64,000 bases of DNA. Source: Georgenia ruanii. GTDB taxonomy: Bacteria > Actinomycetota > Actinomycetes > Actinomycetales > Actinomycetaceae. Below the pieces are notes generated by a model. That model ran no database searches, had not been told where the DNA came from, and was given only the letters and a program-made list of their open reading frames with translations. The stretch is taken from assembly GCF_009193175.1 (NCBI RefSeq), contig NZ_VUKE01000002.1:1-64000 (forward strand). The letters are read 5' to 3'. A program made the translations under genes and the position numbers. Shown piece by piece: positions 24,005 through 32,502 of the stretch (positions within the stretch are counted from its first letter, which is position 1; every line of letters begins with the position of its first letter).

Positions 24005-25822
24005 ATGACATCGGCAATCACACGACGCGGCGTCCTCACGGCGGGAGCGGCACTGGGGATCGGGGCGGCGGTCGGCCCGCTGCCCGCCGTCGCGGCCCCC
24101 GCCCGTGCCGCGGGCAATCGCGGCACCCGCGCCATCAGCATGGCGATGCACATCCACTCCTCCTTCAGCGAGGGCGTGGGGAGCATGGAGGCCCACCTCC
24201 AGCAGGCCACCGAGCACGGCGTCGACGTCATCTGGTGGACCGACCACGACTTCCGGCTGCAGGCCCACGGCTACCGTCAGGCGGTGCGCTTCGAGGGCCT
24301 CAACGAGCCCGAGAACGGGCGCTCCTGGACGTGGAAGCAGCTCCTCGAGGGCAGCAGGCTCGACCTCGCCACCGCAAGCTTCGTCGCCGAGCCGCACACC
24401 CCGGACGAGCCGGGCAAGGCCATGCGCCTGCGCGCCCAAGGCCCCAAGGCTGCCTGGGGCGAGCTGCTCTACGAGGGCATCGCGTGGAACAGCACGTACA
24501 CCACCAGCGTGGCCGGCACCGTGCTCGAGCTCGACGTGCTCGCCGAGCAGCTGGGCGCCGACGCCGAGCTCGTCGTGCGGGTGATGTCCTCCTACCGCCC
24601 CGCCCTCGCCGGACGCCCCAAGGGCCGCTACACGCTGGAGTACCGCATCGGCGAGCGCACCGGTCACTGGACGGAGAACAACGGACTGCTCGGCGTCGTC
24701 GGCATCGCCGCCGTCCCCGGGCAGTGGCAGCGGCTCGCCCTCGATCTCGAGGCCGACGTCGCGGCGTTGTGGCCGGACCTCCTGGCCGCCGACTCCGGCC
24801 TGCACCGGCTGCGCGTCGGTGCCCGCTCCCGCAACGGCGCGCTGGCCTCGGGCCTGTTCGACCGGTTGCGGTTCGTGCGCACGGGCCGCGAGGGCGACGC
24901 CACGGTCGCCATCCAGGGCGCCATGATGCGCGAGTACGCCCGCCGCTACCCGGCCGTGCGCCAGTTCCACGGCTCCGAGCTCTCCCTCGTGCGCCACCTC
25001 AACTCCTACGGCGGGAACTTCACCCTCCCCGACTACGGCGACGCGCCGCCCACGAAGGTCAAGGCGGTCCAGGCGGCGGTGGACATGGTCGACTTCGTCC
25101 ACGCCCACGACGGCCTCGTGACCTTCAACCACCCGCTCGAGGAGGCGCCGTCGGGCCCGGAGCTCGCCCGGCTGCTCATCGAGACCAACTCGCTGGGCGC
25201 CGACATGGTCGAGGTCGGCAGCAAGGAGGACTTCGGCGAGTCGGTCTACGGCTACGACGCCGCCGCCCGCAACGCCGTCTTCGTCACCGCGACCGGGGTG
25301 AGCGACGACCACGGCGGCCAGGACTGGATCGGGCAGAACCAGCGGTGGATCACCTCGGTGTGGGCCGACTCCACCGAGGAGGCCGACCTGTTCGCCGCCC
25401 TGCGCGGCGGCCGCGCCTGGTTCTACGACCCGCAGCACTGGCGCGGGGAGCTCGACATCGTCGTGCAGGGCGCCGTGCCGATGGGCGGCGTCGCCGTCAC
25501 GCCGGCCGCCCAGGTCCCGGTGGAGGTCACCGCCACCGACCTGCCCGACGGCGCCACCGTGCGGCTCGTCGTCGGCGAGGTGGACTTCGCCGGGCTGGCC
25601 GACCCCACGCCCGCCATCACCACGCAGGAGCTCACGATGAAGCGCGGGCGCGGGCACCTCGTGCTGCCGGTGCCCTCCGACCGGTACGTGCGCATCGAGG
25701 TGCGCAGCGCGGACGACGCCGTCATCGGCTTCTCCAACCCGGTCTGGATCCTCGACCGCGAGCCGGCCGGCGGGGTGCCCGCCGAACGGCGCGGCAACTA
25801 CGGGTGGGCGCTGCGCCGATAG
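24005..25822 (+). CDS. Tat-exported PHP-domain metal-dependent phosphoesterase-like protein
   Basis: This 605-residue protein begins with a twin-arginine signal (ITRRGVLTAGAALG, Arg7-Arg8) and an Ala-Pro cleavage region near residue 35. A PHP-type metal site follows: MHIHSSFSEG (His49, His51, Glu56) and WWTDHDFR (Asp80-His81), with later histidines in FHGSEL, FNHPLEE and SDDHGGQ completing the set. An inserted domain of about 150 residues and a C-terminal beta-rich domain surround the core. Export through Tat suggests folding with metal in the cytoplasm. The substrate is unknown; a phosphoester or polysaccharide-associated target outside the cell is inference. ATG 24005 follows a GGGG-rich ribosome site. 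Confidence 0.82.
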   Translation: MTSAITRRGVLTAGAALGIGAAVGPLPAVAAPARAAGNRGTRAISMAMHIHSSFSEGVGSMEAHLQQATEHGVDVIWWTDHDFRLQAHGYRQAVRFEGLNEPENGRSWTWKQLLEGSRLDLATASFVAEPHTPDEPGKAMRLRAQGPKAAWGELLYEGIAWNSTYTTSVAGTVLELDVLAEQLGADAELVVRVMSSYRPALAGRPKGRYTLEYRIGERTGHWTENNGLLGVVGIAAVPGQWQRLALDLEADVAALWPDLLAADSGLHRLRVGARSRNGALASGLFDRLRFVRTGREGDATVAIQGAMMREYARRYPAVRQFHGSELSLVRHLNSYGGNFTLPDYGDAPPTKVKAVQAAVDMVDFVHAHDGLVTFNHPLEEAPSGPELARLLIETNSLGADMVEVGSKEDFGESVYGYDAAARNAVFVTATGVSDDHGGQDWIGQNQRWITSVWADSTEEADLFAALRGGRAWFYDPQHWRGELDIVVQGAVPMGGVAVTPAAQVPVEVTATDLPDGATVRLVVGEVDFAGLADPTPAITTQELTMKRGRGHLVLPVPSDRYVRIEVRSADDAVIGFSNPVWILDREPAGGVPAERRGNYGWALRR

Positions 25823-25829
25823 GGCACGG

Positions 25830-25870
25830 GCGGGCGGCGGTGCGCACGAGGGTGGCGCGCCGCCGCCCGC
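25830..25870 (+). terminator. Terminator of the PHP-domain gene
   Basis: A 16-bp stem (left arm 25830-25845, right arm 25855-25870, one G-U pair, nine-base loop) begins eight bases after the stop codon. It is extremely GC-rich, without a T-run. Confidence 0.7.
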
Positions 25871-25955
25871 TGCTGGGCGACGACGTCCTGTCACTCGCAC
25901 ACTGCTGTTCTCGGCCCGGCTGCCGCCAGGTCACCGGCTGGTCACCCGGCCGCCC

Positions 25956-25961
25956 TAACCT
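25956..25961 (+). promoter_or_regulatory. Possible -10 element upstream of the small basic ORF
   Basis: TAACCT fits TANNNT and lies 69 bases before the ATG at 26030, in the gap after the PHP-gene terminator. No convincing -35 is seen. Confidence 0.3.
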
Positions 25962-26029
25962 CCGAGGTGCAGTCCCACTGGCGCAGTTGCAGCAGCGCCC
26001 GGGGCGGGGGCGCACGGAGGAAGTCACGT

Positions 26030-26200
26030 ATGTCCGTCACCCCGCTGAAGTTCAGCCCTACCACCGGCCGCAGGCGGCCAGTCCCCGTCACGCGACGGCG
26101 CCCGTCCCGCAATCCGGTCGCCGCGCCAACCGCCGCCACGGCGACGCCGACCCGGGCGGTCCGGGGCCGGGACGGTCGGCGGCCAGGGCACGGCGCTTGA
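26030..26200 (+). CDS. Small Arg/Pro/Thr-rich ORF, possible basic peptide
   Basis: The ORF has 56 codons, with GGAGGAAG six bases before ATG. The predicted peptide starts MSVTPLKFSPTTG and is then dominated by Arg, Pro, Thr and Ala with no cysteine. It is very basic and probably disordered. Third positions are about 90 percent G or C, as in real genes here. The start context (GGAAGTCAC, two bases, ATGTC) closely resembles that of the LanC-like gene at 12940. It sits alone between a terminator and the HAD gene. It could be a peptide substrate, a nucleic-acid-binding peptide or a chance ORF; I do not assign a function. Confidence 0.45.
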   Translation: MSVTPLKFSPTTGRRRPVPVTRRRPSRNPVAAPTAATATPTRAVRGRDGRRPGHGA

Positions 26201-26271
26201 GCCGCCCCGCTGAGAATCACGCCGGCATTTCGCCAATCCGTCTCCGTCTGACAGGCTGACGGAAGGTCGCT

Positions 26272-27276
26272 GTGCGGATCGGAGATGGTGTGGAGCTGGC
26301 GAGGCGTCGCGTGACCGGCGAGTCGGAACCGGGTCAGGTCGGGGCGTCCTCGTCCCCGAGCCGGGCAAGCCTCGGGTCCGTCGACCCCACGCGCACCGCT
26401 CGGCCGCCGCGGCTCGTGGCCACGGACATCGACGGCACGATCCTGCCCCACGGCGGAGCCGTCTCCGCCCGCACCCGCGCCGCCCTCCAGAACTCCGTCC
26501 GTCAGGGAGTGCCCGTGCTCCTCGTCACCGGCCGGCCGCCGCGCTGGCTGCCGCCGGTGCTCGAGGCCACCGGTCACCGCGGGCCGGTCATCTGCGCCAA
26601 CGGCGCGGTGGTGCTCGACGGCGACAGCCGGGTCGTGACCGCCCACGCCATCGCGCCCGAGCAGGTGCGCGAGGTGGCCGGCCGGCTCCGGGCCCGGGTG
26701 CCGGACGTGCTGTTCGCCGTCGAGACCACCGAGGACCTGCGGGTGGAGAGCGGCTATCTCGAGCTCCGGGGCCGACGGCGGGCGGAGGGCCTGGTGCCCA
26801 CGCTCCCGCCGCGCACCAGGCACGCCAGGCAGGTGGAGGACCTGCTCGACGGCGCCCCGATCGTCAAGGCCGTCGCCCTGAGCCCCGCCTCGCGCCCGGA
26901 CGCGCTCCTGGCCCTCGGCCGCACCCATCTGGCCGACCTCGTCGCCCCCACGCACTCCAGCACCGGGATGGCCCTGCTCGAGCTCGGCCCGCTGGGCGTG
27001 TCCAAGGCTTCCACGCTGGCCGACGTCGCCGGGTCCCTCGGCGTCGCGCGGGCGGACGTGGTGGCGTTCGGCGACATGCCCAACGACGTGGAGATGCTGC
27101 GGTGGGCGGGCCGGGGCTACGCGATGAGCGGCGGGCATCCCGACGCGGTCGCCGCGGCCGCGCACGTCGCGCGGCCGGCCGCCGAGGACGGCGTCGCGCG
27201 GGTGCTCGAGCAGCTCCTCGACCTGCCGCGGAACCCGGCGTCCGAGGAGCCGGTGCCGGTGGCGGGCGGTCGCTGA
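26272..27276 (+). CDS. HAD superfamily (Cof-type) phosphatase
   Basis: This 334-residue Cof/YbiV-like HAD hydrolase shows motif I DIDGTI, motif II LLVTGRPP, the motif III lysine in LGVSKAST and motif IV FGDMPNDVEML, with a Cof-type cap in between. Such enzymes dephosphorylate sugar phosphates, FMN or similar small molecules; the substrate is not predictable. The first 45 residues are not part of the fold. GTG 26272 was kept because GGAAGG lies five bases upstream; in-frame GTGs at 26290 and 26311 are alternatives. It is convergent with the PucR gene. Confidence 0.87.
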   Translation: MRIGDGVELARRRVTGESEPGQVGASSSPSRASLGSVDPTRTARPPRLVATDIDGTILPHGGAVSARTRAALQNSVRQGVPVLLVTGRPPRWLPPVLEATGHRGPVICANGAVVLDGDSRVVTAHAIAPEQVREVAGRLRARVPDVLFAVETTEDLRVESGYLELRGRRRAEGLVPTLPPRTRHARQVEDLLDGAPIVKAVALSPASRPDALLALGRTHLADLVAPTHSSTGMALLELGPLGVSKASTLADVAGSLGVARADVVAFGDMPNDVEMLRWAGRGYAMSGGHPDAVAAAAHVARPAAEDGVARVLEQLLDLPRNPASEEPVPVAGGR

Positions 27277-27316
27277 GCCCGCCCAGCGCCCGGGCCCACG
27301 CCCGGCGGTCGAGGGG

Positions 27317-28948
27317 TCAGCCCGCGCCGACGTCCTTCGCCAGCAGCGCCACGTGGAGCCCGGTGCGCGTCTCGGCGTCGCTGAGGTGGGCGCCCAGCAC
27401 CCGCTCGATGCTGCGCAGCCGGGCGTACAGGGCCTGCCGGCTCAGGTGGGAGGTGCGCGCCAGCGCGGCGATGTTGCCGCCGGCCTCGAGGTACTGGCGC
27501 AGGACCTCCACCAGCCCGGTGCCGTGCTTGGCGTCGTGGACGAGCAGCGGCTGCAGCTCGCGCTCGGCGAAGGCGGTGACCCGCGCGTCGTCCCCGAGCA
27601 GCATGAGGAGGCCGCGGATGCCGATGTCGGTGATGCGGTAGTAGGCGGGGCGCCGGCCGCCGGGCATGAGCGCCGCCGCGCGGGCGACGTAGGTCGCCTC
27701 CGCGAGGTCGGACCCGGCCAGGACGAGACCATCGCGCTCGCGGACCGCCGCGCGCACGTGGCGCAACGGTGAGCCGTCCAGCGCGCGTGCCAGCCGGTCC
27801 AGGGCCGTGGCCTCGGTGAGCTTGCCGGTGAGGGCCAGGACGGCGCCCACGACGCCGTCCTCGACCGGCGCCACGAGCGCGGACAGCTTGGCGGTCGCGG
27901 CGGCGGCCGCGACGGTCTCGGCCAGGTCCTGGTCGGGGTGCGGGCCGGCGAGGAAGCCGGTCGACGTCGCGGTGGCCCGGTCGGGTGCGACGGCCGGTTG
28001 AACCGGCGCGACGCACACGGCGAGATAGCGCGACGCCGGCGCCAGGCCGAGTGCCCCCGCCGCGGCCCGCAGGTCCTCCTCGTCCGCGCCGCGCGCGTGG
28101 AGCAGCTCACCGAGCAGGCGCGCGTGGGCCCGCGCGCGCACGGAGGCGACGTCCCGCTCCAGAAGGCGCGCGACGGCGAGCGCCTGCGCGGCGCGCTCGA
28201 GGAGCATCCGGGCGGCCGGCTCCGGCACGGCGGCGGAGCCGGCGAGCACCAGCCGGCCCCACACCCCCTGCCGCGGGCCGACGTCAGCGAGCAGCCAGCC
28301 TTGCTCGGTGTCCGCCCGCGTGCCCGCGCCCTCCGGCACCAGGCGCGAGCGGGCGGACCAGTCGTGCAGCACCTCGCTCGCGGACGCTCCGGCGAGCGCG
28401 TGCGCCACCACCTCGTGCCCGAGGTCTTCGAGGACGACGGCGGTGCCCGCCATGGCGGCGGTGCGGTCCACGATCTCCTGGGCGTTCGCGCCCTCGACGC
28501 CGAACTCGGTGAACGCCTCGTGCACCCGCCGCGAGAAGGTCAGGAGGTCGTGCTGCTCGTCGACGATCTGGGCGTGCACCGCCTCGGTGATCCTCACGAA
28601 CTTGACCACCTTGTGCAGCGCTATGACCGGAAGCTCGGCGGTGGCCGCCTCGGCGACCATGACATCGGGAACCTTGGCGAAGCGCCGGCCCAGCTCGACC
28701 ACCAGCGCCACCGCCCCGGCGTCGGCCAGCGCCCGGACGTAGGCGCGCTGCTCGCCGGGATCGTCGGGCAGCGCGATGAGCGTGGTGAGCAGCAGCTCGC
28801 CGCCGGAGAGCAGGTTCGCGGGGTCGGCGCCCTCGAAGACGTGCACCCAGCGCACCGAGCGGTCCAGCCGGTCGGGCGCGCACAGGAGCTCGGGGTGCCC
28901 GGCCTGGACGGCCGGAGCGGCCAGCACCTGGCCGACGGTCACAGGCAT
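27317..28948 (-). CDS. PucR family transcriptional regulator
   Basis: This is a 543-residue PucR-type regulator. The N-terminal PucR sensor domain (TVGQVLAAPAVQAG through the GGELLLTT block) is followed by a GGDEF-like connector and a C-terminal helix-turn-helix (YLEAGGNIAALARTSHLSRQALYARL, broken here by positions about 490-515). The founding member activates purine catabolism; relatives control catabolism of purines, pyrimidines and amino acids. It lies downstream of the NCS1 permease on the same strand and next to beta-alanine-type catabolic genes, its probable targets. ATG 28948 is preceded by TACACT and exactly seven bases, so it is probably leaderless. Confidence 0.9.
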   Translation of the reverse strand: MPVTVGQVLAAPAVQAGHPELLCAPDRLDRSVRWVHVFEGADPANLLSGGELLLTTLIALPDDPGEQRAYVRALADAGAVALVVELGRRFAKVPDVMVAEAATAELPVIALHKVVKFVRITEAVHAQIVDEQHDLLTFSRRVHEAFTEFGVEGANAQEIVDRTAAMAGTAVVLEDLGHEVVAHALAGASASEVLHDWSARSRLVPEGAGTRADTEQGWLLADVGPRQGVWGRLVLAGSAAVPEPAARMLLERAAQALAVARLLERDVASVRARAHARLLGELLHARGADEEDLRAAAGALGLAPASRYLAVCVAPVQPAVAPDRATATSTGFLAGPHPDQDLAETVAAAAATAKLSALVAPVEDGVVGAVLALTGKLTEATALDRLARALDGSPLRHVRAAVRERDGLVLAGSDLAEATYVARAAALMPGGRRPAYYRITDIGIRGLLMLLGDDARVTAFAERELQPLLVHDAKHGTGLVEVLRQYLEAGGNIAALARTSHLSRQALYARLRSIERVLGAHLSDAETRTGLHVALLAKDVGAG

Positions 28949-28955
28949 GGGCCAG

Positions 28956-28961
28956 AGTGTA
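28956..28961 (-). promoter_or_regulatory. Leaderless promoter element of the PucR gene
   Basis: On the minus strand TACACT is followed by seven bases and then ATG 28948, the ideal spacing for transcription to begin at the start codon. No ribosome site is present. Confidence 0.55.
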
Positions 28962-29016
28962 TGAGCCCGCCGCCGTCTGGTGGACACATTGGCGCCCGCC
29001 ACGTGGGCCCCAGGAA

Positions 29017-29089
29017 CCCGCGGCTCGTCGCCGAGCGGTGCCTACGACCCGCGTTGTCTCGACGAGCCGCGCCGTCGACGAGCCGCGGG
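29017..29089 (-). terminator. Hairpin with two alternative arms downstream of the NCS1 permease gene
   Basis: The 14-base arm CCCGCGGCTCGTCG (29017-29030) can pair perfectly with 29076-29089, or over 12 bases with a second copy at 29060-29071. The two pairings exclude each other. It sits 10 bases after the permease stop on the minus strand and may end that transcript. Confidence 0.5.
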
Positions 29090-29098
29090 CCTCCCGAC

Positions 29099-30595
29099 CT
29101 ACGGCAGGACCTCGGGCGGCTCGGCTCCCGCCAGCTGGCCGGGCGTCTCCCGCTCGAGGCTGATGGCGGCCCGGACCGACGCGGCGATCGTCTCGTCGTT
29201 GTGGGCGATGGCGTAGTGGATCGCTGCCGCCAGGCCTGCGCCGATGAACCACGAGAAGGGCGCCAGGACGGCGAACACCGGTACCAGGGCCACGATCACG
29301 GTGGGGACGGCCGCGACGAGGAACGACACGACCGCCTTGGCGTTCCAGCCGCGCGTGTAGGTGTAGTAGCCGTCCTCGTGGAAGAGGTCCGCCACCACCA
29401 CCTTCTGCCGGCGGAGGATGTAGTAGTCGGTGGCGATGATGCCGAAGAGCGGACCGAGCACGGCGCCGAGGCCGCCGAGGAACAGGTTGACCGCCTGCGG
29501 GTTATTGTACAGGTTCCACGGGGTGATCACGAGGGCGACAAGGGCCGCGATGAGCCCGCCCTTGCGGAAGTCGATCTTGGAGGGCCAGGTGTTCGCGAGG
29601 TCGTAGGCGGGAGAGACGAAGTTGGCGACGACGTTGATGCCGAGCGTGGCGACCGCGAACGTCACGGCCCCCAGCAGCAGGGCGACCATGTTGTCCATGC
29701 GGCCGACGAGCTCGACCGGGTCGTAGATGTACTGCCCGTAGACCTGGAAGGAGCCGGCGGTGACGACGACGGACACGATCGAGAACGCGATGAAGTTGAC
29801 CGGCAGGCCCCACAGGTTCGCCTTGGTGACGGCCCTGCGGCTCGGGGCGAAGCGCGAGAAGTCGCAGAAGTTGAGAAGCAGGGTGGAGAAGTAGGCCACC
29901 GTCAACGCGATCGCCGCGAAGAAGGCCTGCGCCACGCCCCACTTGGCGACGCCGCCGGGAAGCGAGAACGAGACGTGCCAGCCGGCGGCGTTGAGGACGT
30001 AGAGCGTCAGCAGGAGCATGACGACCCACACCGCCGGCCCGGCCCAGTCCTGGAACCTGCGGATCGTCTCCATGCCGTTGCGCAGCAGGAGCAGCTGCAG
30101 CGCCCACATGATGAGGAAGGCGATCCAGCCGAGCGTCGACTCCCCGAGCAGGTTGTTGTGAGTGAGGCCCGCGAGATCAGGCCAGATCCGCAGGGCGATG
30201 ACGATGACCGCGCGGGAGGCGAGCCAGGTCTGGATGCCGTACCAGGCGACGGCGACGAGGCCGCGGGTCAGCGCGGGCAGGTTCGCGCCGAAGGTGCCGA
30301 AGGAGATGCGCGCCAGGACGGGGTAGGGCAGGCCCGTCTTCTGACCGGCCCAGCCGCTGAGGTTCATCAGCAGGAAGACCAGGATGATGCCGAGCACGAG
30401 GGCTCCGAAGACCTGGAACCCACCCAGCCCCAGGGCGAACAGCCCGGCGGCGAAGGTGTACCCGCCGATGGAGTGGATGTCGGACATCCACATGGCGAAG
30501 AGGGAGTAGAAGCCCCACTTGCGGTGCTCGGCCGGCGCGAGGTCCTCGTTCCACAGCCGTGGGCTGAAGCCCGCCGGCACCTTGCTCGTTGACAT
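29099..30595 (-). CDS. NCS1 family nucleobase/hydantoin-type cation symporter
   Basis: This 498-residue permease has about twelve membrane helices. The NCS1 signature is seen in NEDLAPAEHRKWGFYSLFAMWMSD at the N-terminus (shown in pieces: LWNEDLAP, RKWGFYSLF) and in GLVAVAWYGIQTWLASRA and NFCDFSRFA. The family imports uracil, allantoin, hydantoins, cytosine or thiamine with a cation. The neighbouring aminotransferase and semialdehyde dehydrogenase favour a pyrimidine or a beta-amino-acid precursor; this is inference. ATG 30595 follows GAGG at normal distance. It is divergent from mmsA across a 357-base control region. Confidence 0.9.
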   Translation of the reverse strand: MSTSKVPAGFSPRLWNEDLAPAEHRKWGFYSLFAMWMSDIHSIGGYTFAAGLFALGLGGFQVFGALVLGIILVFLLMNLSGWAGQKTGLPYPVLARISFGTFGANLPALTRGLVAVAWYGIQTWLASRAVIVIALRIWPDLAGLTHNNLLGESTLGWIAFLIMWALQLLLLRNGMETIRRFQDWAGPAVWVVMLLLTLYVLNAAGWHVSFSLPGGVAKWGVAQAFFAAIALTVAYFSTLLLNFCDFSRFAPSRRAVTKANLWGLPVNFIAFSIVSVVVTAGSFQVYGQYIYDPVELVGRMDNMVALLLGAVTFAVATLGINVVANFVSPAYDLANTWPSKIDFRKGGLIAALVALVITPWNLYNNPQAVNLFLGGLGAVLGPLFGIIATDYYILRRQKVVVADLFHEDGYYTYTRGWNAKAVVSFLVAAVPTVIVALVPVFAVLAPFSWFIGAGLAAAIHYAIAHNDETIAASVRAAISLERETPGQLAGAEPPEVLP

Positions 30596-30952
30596 GCGGG
30601 TCACCTCGTCGTCGAGATGCGGGGCCACGTGCGGCCCTGGCCCCTGGGGAGTGTGGCGTTGTGGAGGTCGTGCTCCGCGACCGTGGGCGGAGCTGCGGCG
30701 GCGCTGCCCCTTCGGCGAACCCAGAGAGCTGAGTTGGCCTGTCCTGCGATCGCCAGCGTATTCCGTGCGGTCGGTGCTGTCATCGGCCGGTCCTGCCGCC
30801 TAGCGGGCCGGCGGCAACGGTGCCACGTCGGCGCGGCACCCAGAGGCCGCCACAGTGTGCGAATCTCGGCTGGTCACAAGACACTGTGCCGCTTCCCTGC
30901 GCGGCCAGCGGGAACCACACTCGGGGCATCACCTGCGCCCGAAGGAGCCGCC
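30596..30952. other. Divergent control region between the NCS1 permease and mmsA genes
   Basis: A 357-base region with no gene. It contains a spaced inverted repeat CACAGTGT (30851-30858) and ACACTGTG (30881-30888), suitable as a regulator-binding site for the mmsA side, and GAAGGAG just before the mmsA start. No clear -35/-10 pair was found for either direction. Confidence 0.55.
30851..30888. promoter_or_regulatory. Possible regulator-binding inverted repeat upstream of mmsA
   Basis: Perfect 8-bp half-sites CACAGTGT and ACACTGTG are separated by 22 bases, 65 bases upstream of the mmsA start. A centre-to-centre spacing of about 30 bases is near three helical turns. The adjacent PucR protein is the obvious candidate. 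Confidence 0.4.
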
Positions 30953-32479
30953 ATGACCAGCACGCAGACCACGACCTCCGGCACCGCGACGGTGCCCGCC
31001 TCGCACTGGCTCGACGGCAAGCCCTTCGCGGGCAGCGCCGCCCGCACCGGCGAGGTGTACAATCCCGCGACCGGGGAGGTGACCTCCCTCGTCGCCTTCG
31101 CCGACGGGGCCGACGTCGCCGCCGCCGTCGCCTCCGCCAAGGCCGCCTTCCCCGCCTGGCGCGACACCTCCCTGGCCCGGCGCACCCAGGTGCTCTTCGC
31201 CTTCCGCGAGCTGCTCAACGCGCGCAAGAACGAGCTCGCCGAGATCATCACCGCCGAGCACGGCAAGGTGCTCTCCGACGCCCTGGGCGAGATCGCCCGC
31301 GGCCTGGAGGTCGTCGAGGTCGCCTGCGGCATCGCCCACCTGGTCAAGGGCGAGATGACCGAGAACGCCTCCACCGACGTCGACGTCTACTCCATCCGCC
31401 AGCCGCTCGGGCCCGTCGCGATCATCTCCCCGTTCAACTTCCCGGCGATGGTGCCGATGTGGTTCTTCCCGATCGCCATCGCCGCCGGCAACACCGTGGT
31501 GCTCAAGCCCTCCGAGAAGGACCCCTCGGCCTCGCTGTGGCTGGCCGAGCTCTGGGCCGAGGCCGGCCTGCCCGCCGGGGTGTTCAACGTCGTCCAGGGC
31601 GACAAGATCGCCGTCGACGCCCTGCTCACCCACCCGGACATCAAGGCCGTCTCCTTCGTCGGCTCCACCCCGATCGCGAAGTACGTCTACGAGACCGCCA
31701 CCGCCCACGGCAAGCGCGTCCAGGCCCTCGGCGGCGCGAAGAACCACATGGTCGTCCTGCCCGACGCCGACCTCGACCTCGCCGCCGACTCCGCCGTCAA
31801 CGCCGGCTTCGGCTCCGCGGGGGAGCGGTGCATGGCCATCTCCGCCCTTGTCGCGGTCGGTCCGGTGGCCGACGAGCTCGTCGCCAAGATCGCCGAGCGC
31901 GCCCAGGGCATCAAGACCGGCGACGGGCTCCGCAGCTGCGACATGGGTCCGCTGGTGACCAAGCCGCACCGGGACAAGGTCGCCGGCTACATCGAAGCGG
32001 GCGAGAGCGCCGGCGCCGCCGTCGTCGTCGACGGCCGCACCGTGCAGCCCGACGGCGCCGCGGGCGGGTTCTGGCTCGGCCCCACCCTGCTCGACCACGT
32101 CACCCCGGAGATGAGCGTCTACACCGACGAGATCTTCGGCCCCGTCCTGTCGGTGGTGCGGGTGGAGACCTACGAGGAGGCACTGGCGCTGATCAACGCC
32201 AACCCCTACGGCAACGGCACCGCGATCTTCACCAACGACGGCGGCGCCGCCCGGAAGTTCCAGAACGAGGTCGAGGTCGGCATGGTCGGCATCAACGTGC
32301 CCATCCCCGTGCCGGTGGGCTACTACTCCTTCGGCGGCTGGAAGAACTCCCTCTTCGGGGACACCCACGCCTACGGCGCCGACGGCGTGCGATTCTTCAC
32401 CCGCACCAAGGCGGTCACCGAGCGCTGGCTGGACCCCAGCCACGGCGGCATCAACCTCGGCTTCCCGCAGAACCACTGA
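30953..32479 (+). CDS. mmsA: CoA-acylating methylmalonate/malonate-semialdehyde dehydrogenase
   Basis: This is a 508-residue aldehyde dehydrogenase of the MmsA/IolA type, which oxidises malonate semialdehyde to acetyl-CoA or methylmalonate semialdehyde to propionyl-CoA with NAD and CoA. Catalytic Cys293 lies in GSAGERCMAISAL, the family-typical version with Arg before Cys. FPAMVPMWFFPIAIAAGN and GGAKNHMVVLPDADLD are strongly MmsA-like. ATG 30953 has GAAGGAG five bases upstream. It is followed by the aminotransferase after 23 bases. The pair fits conversion of beta-alanine (or beta-aminoisobutyrate) to acetyl- or propionyl-CoA. Confidence 0.95.
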   Translation: MTSTQTTTSGTATVPASHWLDGKPFAGSAARTGEVYNPATGEVTSLVAFADGADVAAAVASAKAAFPAWRDTSLARRTQVLFAFRELLNARKNELAEIITAEHGKVLSDALGEIARGLEVVEVACGIAHLVKGEMTENASTDVDVYSIRQPLGPVAIISPFNFPAMVPMWFFPIAIAAGNTVVLKPSEKDPSASLWLAELWAEAGLPAGVFNVVQGDKIAVDALLTHPDIKAVSFVGSTPIAKYVYETATAHGKRVQALGGAKNHMVVLPDADLDLAADSAVNAGFGSAGERCMAISALVAVGPVADELVAKIAERAQGIKTGDGLRSCDMGPLVTKPHRDKVAGYIEAGESAGAAVVVDGRTVQPDGAAGGFWLGPTLLDHVTPEMSVYTDEIFGPVLSVVRVETYEEALALINANPYGNGTAIFTNDGGAARKFQNEVEVGMVGINVPIPVPVGYYSFGGWKNSLFGDTHAYGADGVRFFTRTKAVTERWLDPSHGGINLGFPQNH

Positions 32480-32502
32480 CGACGGCGACAAGGAGACTCC
32501 CC

